A stretch of 5,587 nt of DNA from Candidatus Stahliibacteriota bacterium (GTDB taxonomy: Bacteria; Hydrothermota; Tepidihabitantia; SM23-42), in contig SOIY01000027.1 of the NCBI GenBank assembly GCA_004376785.1, forward strand, positions 1 to 5,587, given 5' to 3'. Position 1 is the first letter of the stretch, and each line of letters starts with the position of its first letter. Below are positions 1-5,587 of the stretch, piece by piece. The notes beneath the pieces were generated by a model. The model worked only from the letters and a program-made list of their open reading frames with translations, was not told the origin of the DNA and did not search any database. The translations under genes were made by a program, and so were the position numbers.

Positions 1-30
1 ATAGAAAACATCACATCACATTACTTGATT

Positions 31-36
31 TATAAT
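31..36 (+). promoter_or_regulatory. possible -10 box (TATAAT) upstream of the lipoprotein gene
   Basis: A perfect TATAAT lies 22 bases before the first start codon. No good -35 hexamer is present: at 17-bp spacing the sequence is ACATCA, which matches TTGACA at two of six positions, and there is no TGn extended -10. Transcription starting about 7 bases downstream would leave a leader of only about 16 nt, with the weak ribosome site almost at the 5' end. Such hexamers are common by chance in AT-rich DNA. The real operon promoter may lie before the window. Confidence 0.2.
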
Positions 37-58
37 GTATATTAGGTAAAATCACTCA

Positions 59-1216
59 ATGGGGAAATTGTCGCTTGTTTTCTTTTTATTACTGTTACTG
101 ATTAATTGTGTACAGTACACTAAATACATTCCAGATCCTGAGAAGGATATTGATAAATGGATCAGTAATTTTCATCAACAAAGGTCCTTCAGCTATCAAT
201 ATAAATTGGAGACAAAATCAGTCTATGCAGAAGCAAAAGGCGATTGTGTAATATGCAGAGGTGAACACATTTGTGGTATATGGAGTTCTCCGGATTCAAA
301 ACTTAACTTTGAATATATTGGTCTTGGTGATATCGAGTATAGTAAAACCAAAAACAGATGGCAGGAATTAGCAAGGGGTGACGAGTCTAATATTTTTGGA
401 CAGATTGAGCGTTTATTGAAGTTTGACAAATTTGAGTATATCGGTTCTGAAAAAGAATTTTTATATCGATTTAAAGTGAATATTCCTTTTCTCGCTCCCA
501 ATAGATGGAAAGAGATGGTTGGTTTAATTAAAATTTCAAAGCGGAATTATCTCCCTAAAATGATCTGGGCTGGTTTACCTGATTCATCTGTATACTGGGA
601 GATAGAACTATATAATTATAATAAGAAAAAACGTATAAAATTTTCTGTGAAGGATTGGAGGAGTTATTCTATTAATGGGTTAAGTTTTAGTGTTGATTAC
701 ATCAAGGAAATAAAAAGGCGGTTAGATTTAATTGACATAGATTATCGAATAAAAAAGAGAGACAATGAGGTTATCCTGACTATGCCAAAGTATTATAATA
801 TGGAAGATATAAGAATAATGTTATCAAATAGGATATTAAATGTGTATGGTTTAGTTGAGTGTAAAGAAGACGCTTGTAAAGTTGGTTACTTGAAAGGCGA
901 TATTAATATGCCGCTTTTTCTGTCTGATAAACTATTGGATCAGAATGATATAAAGGATGCAAAGATAGAATTTGATGCGGTTTCAAGACCTTATATTCAA
1001 ATTTCGTTAAAGGAAAAATTTGTTTTACCTGTGAAAATTGCTTTTGAGGTGGACGGCATGATACTTGGAATAGTAACACTTGACATATCAAAAAAAATGG
1101 ATAGAATCAAATTCTATACTGATATGCAATATTATGAGATGCAGATTTTAAGGGCGTCCTTGCTTCAATCTTTACCAGCAATTGATTGCAAACAGATTGT
1201 TGAGGAGCTTCATTGA
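59..1216 (+). CDS. predicted lipoprotein with LolA/LppX-like N-terminal half and SecD P1-head-like C-terminal half
   Basis: This 385-residue protein is probably exported and lipid-anchored. Lys3 is followed by a hydrophobic run (residues 4-15) and a lipobox L14-I15-N16-C17; Asn at -1 is less usual than Gly, Ala or Ser. Residues about 34-215 show alternating beta-strand patterns with many Trp and Tyr and a late 'VYWEIELYNY' strand, reminiscent of the LolA/LppX half-barrel lipoproteins; this is a fold guess only. Residues about 225-375 match the pattern of the SecD periplasmic P1 region: a 'VILTMP' strand (238-243), 'LLDQNDIKDAKIEFD' (292-306) followed by 'P-x-I-x-I-x-L', 'IAFEVDGMILG' (327-337), then an E360...L364...L368...SLP (371-373) ending like SecD's 'L..G.LP'. 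SecD's membrane helices are absent. Cysteines 63, 66 and 72 plus His70 form a tight cluster; others are 268, 273 and 377. The start is ATG with only a weak TAGGT upstream (43-47). The stop overlaps the glycosyltransferase start. Function is unknown; the gene call is firm, the domain calls tentative. Confidence 0.85.
   Translation: MGKLSLVFFLLLLLINCVQYTKYIPDPEKDIDKWISNFHQQRSFSYQYKLETKSVYAEAKGDCVICRGEHICGIWSSPDSKLNFEYIGLGDIEYSKTKNRWQELARGDESNIFGQIERLLKFDKFEYIGSEKEFLYRFKVNIPFLAPNRWKEMVGLIKISKRNYLPKMIWAGLPDSSVYWEIELYNYNKKKRIKFSVKDWRSYSINGLSFSVDYIKEIKRRLDLIDIDYRIKKRDNEVILTMPKYYNMEDIRIMLSNRILNVYGLVECKEDACKVGYLKGDINMPLFLSDKLLDQNDIKDAKIEFDAVSRPYIQISLKEKFVLPVKIAFEVDGMILGIVTLDISKKMDRIKFYTDMQYYEMQILRASLLQSLPAIDCKQIVEELH
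1202..1207 (+). promoter_or_regulatory. Shine-Dalgarno (GAGGAG) that fixes a TTG start
   Basis: GAGGAG sits 5 nt before TTG at 1213-1215, inside the last codons of the lipoprotein gene. An in-frame TGA at 1201-1203 rules out any start further upstream, and the next in-frame ATG is codon 74, which would remove the first membrane helix and the first catalytic-domain strand. The TTG is therefore the best-supported start. Confidence 0.75.
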
Positions 1217-2685
1217 TAAATATAATTCTGTTTCTCTATGCCGCTTTTATCGTTATTCTCTTTTTCTATTCATTTCACCCATTTATCTTAATCTACCGTC
1301 ATTTCAAATTTAATAAAAAACGACCGCGAAGGAGGAGAAGAAAACTGACGACGTTGCCAAATGTTACGATTCAGTTGCCAATTTATAATGAAAAATATGT
1401 TATTCGTCGTTTATTAAAATGCATTACATCAATGGATTATCCAACAAAGAATCTTGAGATTCAGGTTATTGATGATTCTGATGATAACACCACGAGTATC
1501 GTTGCAAAGTTAGTTAAACAATATCAGAAAGACAATTATGATATAAAACATATAAGGAGAGGATCACGTGCAGGATTTAAGGCAGGTGCCCTTCAGTATG
1601 GATTAGAAAGGGCAAAGGGTGATTATATCGCTATTTTTGATGCAGATTTTGTACCGCCCTCTAATTTTTTGAAGGAACTGTTGCCAGAGTTTGGAGAGCG
1701 TAACATTGGCGGTGTTCAGGCGCGGTGGGGGCACCTTAATAGTGATTATTCATTCCTAACAAAATCACAGGCAATTGGTCTTGATAATCATTTTTTAATG
1801 GAACAAAGATTGCGTTCGCAGGCGAATTGGTTTATTAATTTTAATGGTACCTGTGGTTTATGGTTGAAGCGCGCCATCATTGATGCTGGTGGTTGGCATG
1901 ATGATACACTTGCCGAGGATTTAGATCTTTCATACCGCGTGCAGTTAAGAGGATGGATTATTAAATTCCGAGATGATGTGGTGGTTCCGGGTGAATTACC
2001 TCATAATGCTTATAGTTATAGGATACAACAGAATCGTTGGGCAAAGGGAACAATTCAGGTGGCGCGTAAGTTATTGTCTCAAGTTTTGAAATCCAAATTG
2101 AAGCCGATAGCTAAATACGAAGCTTTTGTACATCTTACATGCCACATAAACTTTTTTGCAATGCTTGGTCTTGCCGTATTTTCTCTACCGATAGTCTATT
2201 TTAAAATAGAAGGGATGGTGCCTAATTCCTATTACATATTTCTTTCCTTTTTTACAGTCAGTGCATTTGGTTATCCATTTGTATATTATCTATCACAACG
2301 TCAGGCATATCGAGATTATTATCGAAAAATTCCATACATTATAGGGGTGGTCGCATATAGCATGGGCCTTTCTATCTCCAATACCAATGCAATCATAGAA
2401 GGCTGGTTTCATAAAAAACATGTCTTCACGCGGACACCAAAATATGGTGATTCAAAAAAGACGTATCGACCTGAAACAAAGTCGATCATTCCTTTTTTGG
2501 AGGTATTACTTGGCATATATGTACTTGTTAATCTTATTTATGTTATTGCAAATTTGCAAATTATACTTGTACCATTTTTGCTTTTATATAGTCTTGGTTT
2601 TTTGAGTTTGGGGCTTTCTTCTATAAAAGATGATATTTTAAGCTTAAGGACACAGGAGGTGTTATGCTCAAGAGAGAACTCTTAG
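1213..2685 (+). CDS. membrane-embedded family 2 glycosyltransferase, cellulose/mannan synthase-like (CslA/BcsA type)
   Basis: This 490-residue processive GT2 enzyme would transfer sugars from a nucleotide sugar in the cytoplasm onto a growing polysaccharide and pass the chain through the membrane. One N-terminal helix (residues 4-28) is followed by a strongly basic stretch (35-44, five consecutive Arg) and a cytosolic GT-A domain. Catalytic motifs are complete: 'QLPIYNE' (54-60), Asp pair D87-D88, DxD-type D143-A-D145, 'GGVQARW' (166-172), 'FNGTCGLW' (210-217), E235-D236 with catalytic-base-type Asp in 'AEDLDLS', and Q272-Q-N-R275-W276 (QxxRW). C-terminal hydrophobic segments lie near 305-330, 339-360, 373-395 (possibly interfacial), 428-446 and 450-470. 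'FTRTPK' (405-410) corresponds in position to the FxVTxK gating loop of bacterial cellulose synthase. The wording of the catalytic domain resembles plant CslA/CslC proteins more than BcsA, and there is no PilZ domain, so no direct c-di-GMP control is evident. The sugar (glucan, mannan or other) cannot be told from sequence. It overlaps the genes on both sides. Confidence 0.93.
   Translation: MINIILFLYAAFIVILFFYSFHPFILIYRHFKFNKKRPRRRRRKLTTLPNVTIQLPIYNEKYVIRRLLKCITSMDYPTKNLEIQVIDDSDDNTTSIVAKLVKQYQKDNYDIKHIRRGSRAGFKAGALQYGLERAKGDYIAIFDADFVPPSNFLKELLPEFGERNIGGVQARWGHLNSDYSFLTKSQAIGLDNHFLMEQRLRSQANWFINFNGTCGLWLKRAIIDAGGWHDDTLAEDLDLSYRVQLRGWIIKFRDDVVVPGELPHNAYSYRIQQNRWAKGTIQVARKLLSQVLKSKLKPIAKYEAFVHLTCHINFFAMLGLAVFSLPIVYFKIEGMVPNSYYIFLSFFTVSAFGYPFVYYLSQRQAYRDYYRKIPYIIGVVAYSMGLSISNTNAIIEGWFHKKHVFTRTPKYGDSKKTYRPETKSIIPFLEVLLGIYVLVNLIYVIANLQIILVPFLLLYSLGFLSLGLSSIKDDILSLRTQEVLCSRENS
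2654..2660 (+). promoter_or_regulatory. strong Shine-Dalgarno (AGGAGGT) for the zinc-ribbon gene
   Basis: A full consensus AGGAGGT lies 3 nt before the ATG at 2664, within the end of the glycosyltransferase gene. The gap is short, but the site is the strongest in the window and supports the small gene being translated on its own rather than being a chance ORF. Confidence 0.7.
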
Positions 2686-2834
2686 ATATTTTAGTTTGCC
2701 CCAAATGTAAGGGTAAGTTAGAATATGATAAAAAAGAAGAAGAATTAATTTGTCATAATTGTAAGCTTGCCTATCCGATAAAGGAAAATATTCCCGTAAT
2801 GTTAATAGATGAAGCAAGGAAATTAAATGGTTAA
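2664..2834 (+). CDS. Trm112/YcaR-family small zinc-ribbon protein
   Basis: This 56-residue protein has the signature of the Trm112 family (Pfam Trm112p, bacterial UPF0434/YcaR). It begins 'MLKRELLDILVCPKCKG', where the family's 'LL.iL.CP.C.g.L' motif is clear. Two zinc knuckles follow, C12-x2-C15 and C30-x2-C33, and the end has the family's 'YPI...IPVML.DEA' (residues 37-51). The length is normal for the family. In eukaryotes and archaea Trm112 binds and activates methyltransferases acting on tRNA, rRNA and release factor; bacterial members are mostly uncharacterised and often lie near envelope-biosynthesis genes. No methyltransferase is in this window. The gene overlaps the glycosyltransferase end by 22 nt in another frame, and its last 8 nt overlap the peptidase start, so it is embedded in the operon. 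It is cytoplasmic, with no signal peptide. Identification is firm; its role here is unknown. Confidence 0.92.
   Translation: MLKRELLDILVCPKCKGKLEYDKKEEELICHNCKLAYPIKENIPVMLIDEARKLNG
2816..2820 (+). promoter_or_regulatory. Shine-Dalgarno (AAGGA) for the C25 peptidase
   Basis: AAGGA stands 6 nt before the ATG at 2827 and lies within the last codons of the zinc-ribbon gene. An in-frame TAA at 2824-2826 directly abuts the ATG, so no upstream start is possible in this frame. Spacing and position suggest translational coupling with the zinc-ribbon gene. Confidence 0.6.
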
Positions 2835-5587
2835 TATTGTTTTATTATTATTTATCATTAGTAATTCAACAGTAAGGGAACTTGGTAATAAAGGGATTGA
2901 GATTTCATTTACAATGGACAAATTGGATAGACAGGATTACTCTTTCTCAGAGGCAGTCTGGTTAAATAATGAAGGTGAGCCAAATTTGCCTTCGCTTTTA
3001 TATAAAATCGGAATTCCTCAGGATAGTGATGTTGAAATTACGATTATCGAAAATAGAGAAGACATTATTAAAAATGTTGCAATCGAACCAGTAATATATC
3101 CAGGGATATATGAACCACCATTTCCTGAAGCAGTTGAAATCCACGGCGATGTGTATAAGGAAAATAGATACTTTCCCCAAAATCTTATAGAGATTTCTAA
3201 ACCGGCTTATTTCCGGGATATTTATACAGTCGAAGTTAAATTGAATCCTATACAATACAATCCCGTTTCAAAAGAATTAAGGATTTTAAAGAATGTCAAA
3301 ATCAATATTAGGTTTAAAGGAGAACCAAGAATAAAGCCGATCACTGATAAATCCTTTGAAGAAATATATAAAAGGACAATTGTGAATTATGAACAGTGCA
3401 AAAAATGGCGTCGTGAACCGAAAAGAGATAGCAGAAATCCTTTTGCTCTGGGTGTTTGGTTCAAGATTGAAGTTGATGAAGAAGGAATTTACCGAATTGG
3501 GTATGATGAAATTGTGGATGCTGGTCTTGATCCAGGGCAGTTTGATCCAAAGACCATGAAGATTTATACTGCTGCATTTGACCTTTTACCAAAAGATGTG
3601 GTTGCTCCGTTTGAAGATTCACTCATTGAAATACCAGTATATGTAGAGGGCGAAGATGATTATAGCTTTGATGAAGATGATTATTTAATCTTTTATGGCT
3701 ATCCGGGGAGTCATTTTACCCCTGATAGTGAGGTTGCCTGGTTTGAGAATGGTTATGCTCGTGATAATGCTTACTGGTTTACATTTGGCGGTGATTATGG
3801 CGAGAGGATGGAGATGGTTGATGCATCATGGAATGGAGGGACACCTGATACATTAGTTAATGAGATTTTGCATATTGAGGAGGATATAAGTAATCCAACC
3901 CGTTCAGGGATAAATTGGTATTGGCTGGATATATCTCCTGGTGATGGACCAAGCGGCAGTGGCTCGATTAATGTCGAACACCTGAAGGCAAATGGAAATG
4001 CAAAAATTGCAATAAGCATTTTTACGTTGCATACAGGAGAATTTTTGTATCAATTTTCTCTTGGTGGTCAAATCTATTTCAGTGATACACTTTATCTGGT
4101 AAAACACGATAGTTGGCCACCGCATTATTTGACTGGTGATGCTGTAGTATTGACTGATTCATCAGAACTGACGATCGATATCATAAGACCGTCAGGTACT
4201 ACAGGTCAACTTACTGCATATCTAAATTGTATTGATATGCAATATGAACGGCTGACCGATATGAATCAACCATTTCATGCATTCTATAAAGAGCAAGTGG
4301 AATACTCAATTAAATGTACCAATGTGGGTTCTACACCATTTGTACTTGATATTACTGATATTGGTAAACCTAAGATGTTTTATAATTATACAATTGATAA
4401 TAATAGCATGATGTTGTCGAACAGTTCAGATACTTTTCAACTACTATATTTTTCAAAATTATCTCTTGCAAAGCCAGCGAATCTGATATCGACTAATCCA
4501 GGAAATTTGAGAGCGCAGTCAGAAGGTTGTGAATATCTTGTTATTGTCCACAAAGATTTTTACAATGCAATAATGCCTCTGGTAGATTATAGGCGCAGGG
4601 AATATACTACGAAGGTCGTTACGGTTGGTGATGTTTTTAATGATTTTTCATTTGGTAAATATGATCCATTGGCGATTAAACATTTTTTATACTATACTAC
4701 AAATAACTGGACTACAATACCCAAGTTTATTTTTCTGGTTGGCGATGCTACATATGATTACAAGAATAATCTGGGTAAGGAGAACCCACCGAATTTTGTT
4801 CCTATGTATGAAGACGGGACTATGTTGACAGGTAACCCGGGTATACCTCCGTGGCAAAATTCGATTTATGAAGGTGAATATGTAAATTTCGGTGGTGGCG
4901 AGGCTATGGTCTTAGGCAGAATTACAGTGCGGACAACACAGGAAGTAAGGGATTTTATTGATAAATTGATTACCTATGAAACTCAGAATATAGATGGTAT
5001 GTGGAATAAAAGAATCATTCTTGCTGGTGATGATGAATACGCTAAGGGTTGGGGGGAAGGAATTGAACATTGCTCTTCCTGTGAGGCTATTATTCAACAT
5101 ATTCCTGATTCACTTTATGATTTGGCTAAGATTTATATGGTCAGTTATCCGCCGTTCACCTACCCGACAACTAAGCCGAATGCCAAGAAGGCATTTGTCA
5201 GGGATTTGAACAAGGGTGGTTATGCAGGTGTTTATTATGGCCATGGCAATACACATCAACTTGCCCATGAAGGACTTTTCTATGATACAAGTATCCCGAA
5301 AATCAAAAATGGCAGAAGATATTTCTTTTATTATTTTGGTTCATGCACTGTGGGACGGTTTGATGATTCTGATTATGAATGCATTGGTGAGCAATTGGTT
5401 AGAATGAAAGGCGGTGCAATTGGTACAATGGCTGAAACAGCTGGTTCATACTCTGGGACGAACAGGATTATCGGTAATACTCTATTCAATTTATTGACCA
5501 CGACAGATCTTACAATGGGTGAATGTTTTAATATTGCAAAACAAGGTGAATATCTTTTAATTGGTGAGCCGGCAACAAAGATGAGGA
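2827..5587 (+). CDS. gingipain-like C25 family cysteine peptidase with propeptide, PorU-like layout (3' end beyond window)
   Basis: The frame is open from 2827 to the window edge: 920 complete codons and no stop, so the C-terminus is missing. Residues about 40-165 match the C25 propeptide pattern ('EPNLPSLLYKIGIP', 'YFPQNLIEIS', 'NPIQYNPVSKELRILKNV'). Residues about 208-300 hold the 'VWFKIEVDEEGIYRIGYDEI...G' domain and the acidic 'DEDDYLIFYG' typical of PorU-like and related secreted proteins. A beta-rich region (about 360-545) precedes the caspase-like C25 domain from about residue 558: 'EYLVIVHKDF', 'DPLAIKHFLYY', 'FIFLVGDATYD' (635-645), 'VLGRITVRT' (695-703) and 'RIILAGDDE'. The catalytic dyad is visible as His806 in 'YYGHGN' and Cys840 in 'FGSCTVGRFD', 34 residues apart, close to the 33 of gingipains. 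The N-terminus has only a short hydrophobic run (residues 4-11) with no Lys or Arg before it, a weak signal peptide; cleavage could follow Ser14. A CxxC (749/752) lies before the active-site His. It is predicted to be an exported, self-processing surface peptidase. Substrate and any type IX sorting domain cannot be judged. Confidence 0.93.
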   Translation, partial: MVNIVLLLFIISNSTVRELGNKGIEISFTMDKLDRQDYSFSEAVWLNNEGEPNLPSLLYKIGIPQDSDVEITIIENREDIIKNVAIEPVIYPGIYEPPFPEAVEIHGDVYKENRYFPQNLIEISKPAYFRDIYTVEVKLNPIQYNPVSKELRILKNVKINIRFKGEPRIKPITDKSFEEIYKRTIVNYEQCKKWRREPKRDSRNPFALGVWFKIEVDEEGIYRIGYDEIVDAGLDPGQFDPKTMKIYTAAFDLLPKDVVAPFEDSLIEIPVYVEGEDDYSFDEDDYLIFYGYPGSHFTPDSEVAWFENGYARDNAYWFTFGGDYGERMEMVDASWNGGTPDTLVNEILHIEEDISNPTRSGINWYWLDISPGDGPSGSGSINVEHLKANGNAKIAISIFTLHTGEFLYQFSLGGQIYFSDTLYLVKHDSWPPHYLTGDAVVLTDSSELTIDIIRPSGTTGQLTAYLNCIDMQYERLTDMNQPFHAFYKEQVEYSIKCTNVGSTPFVLDITDIGKPKMFYNYTIDNNSMMLSNSSDTFQLLYFSKLSLAKPANLISTNPGNLRAQSEGCEYLVIVHKDFYNAIMPLVDYRRREYTTKVVTVGDVFNDFSFGKYDPLAIKHFLYYTTNNWTTIPKFIFLVGDATYDYKNNLGKENPPNFVPMYEDGTMLTGNPGIPPWQNSIYEGEYVNFGGGEAMVLGRITVRTTQEVRDFIDKLITYETQNIDGMWNKRIILAGDDEYAKGWGEGIEHCSSCEAIIQHIPDSLYDLAKIYMVSYPPFTYPTTKPNAKKAFVRDLNKGGYAGVYYGHGNTHQLAHEGLFYDTSIPKIKNGRRYFFYYFGSCTVGRFDDSDYECIGEQLVRMKGGAIGTMAETAGSYSGTNRIIGNTLFNLLTTTDLTMGECFNIAKQGEYLLIGEPATKMR

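Noticed and set aside
8..22. Short tandem ACATC repeat (about three copies) at the window start
   Set aside because: It is too short to be a repeat array or an operator that can be argued for, and it has no symmetry.
245..262. Possible haem-binding CxxCH in the lipoprotein
   Set aside because: The residue after the second Cys is Arg, and the nearby His is four residues after that Cys, so the motif is not met.
223..501. 92-codon open frame on the - strand inside the lipoprotein gene
   Set aside because: It is fully antisense to a well-supported gene, has no recognisable motif, and fits a chance opening.
903..1091. 62-codon open frame on the - strand
   Set aside because: It lies within the SecD-like half of the lipoprotein gene and shows no domain or ribosome site.
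2420..2605. 61-codon + strand frame with a hydrophobic translation
   Set aside because: It is a shifted reading of the glycosyltransferase's C-terminal membrane helices; T-rich codons give hydrophobic residues in other frames.
2664..2685. Possible frameshift joining the glycosyltransferase and the zinc ribbon into one protein
   Set aside because: The zinc ribbon starts at its family-typical N-terminus with its own strong Shine-Dalgarno, so a normal gene overlap explains the arrangement.
2998..3255. 85-codon open frame on the - strand
   Set aside because: It is antisense to the conserved C25 propeptide region, with low-complexity aromatic and Asn-rich content typical of AT-rich shadows.
3795..4125. 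Two overlapping - strand open frames
   Set aside because: Both are antisense to the peptidase's middle domain and have no family motif.
4625..5407. Several short + and - strand open frames inside the C25 catalytic domain
   Set aside because: The peptidase frame carries the conserved motifs and the catalytic His and Cys throughout, so the other frames are shadows.

Overview
The window is a tightly packed, AT-rich bacterial gene string read entirely on the + strand. Four genes follow one another with no intergenic space: a lipoprotein (59-1216), a membrane-bound family-2 processive glycosyltransferase (1213-2685), a 56-residue Trm112-type zinc ribbon (2664-2834), and the first 920 codons of a large gingipain-like C25 cysteine peptidase (2827 to the window edge). 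Each junction is an overlap (4, 22 and 8 nt), and the three downstream starts each have a Shine-Dalgarno sequence inside the preceding gene. This is the usual picture of one translationally coupled operon. No RNA gene, mobile element, CRISPR array or long non-coding stretch is visible; the only non-coding DNA is the first 58 bases.

Organism: the lipobox, the Shine-Dalgarno motifs and the AT-rich codon use (AGA/AGG for Arg, ATA for Ile) indicate a bacterium. A C25 peptidase with both a C25-type propeptide and the 'GIYRI' domain seen in PorU-like proteins points to the Bacteroidetes/FCB superphylum or an uncultivated relative such as candidate division WOR-3, Cloacimonetes or Marinimicrobia. 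This placement is an inference from protein families and is not secure.

How the genes might work together: three of the four products are expected at or across the cell envelope. The glycosyltransferase has all motifs of a cellulose/mannan-synthase-type enzyme, including the QxxRW motif and a BcsA-like gating loop, so it probably makes and extrudes a polysaccharide. The lipoprotein sits in the same operon and appears to combine a LolA/LppX-like N-terminal half with a C-terminal half resembling the periplasmic P1 head of SecD, which would be an unusual pairing. The C25 peptidase is expected to be exported and active at the cell surface. The Trm112-like protein is cytoplasmic and its partner is unknown. 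A joint role in making or maturing the cell surface is plausible, but only co-transcription geometry supports it.
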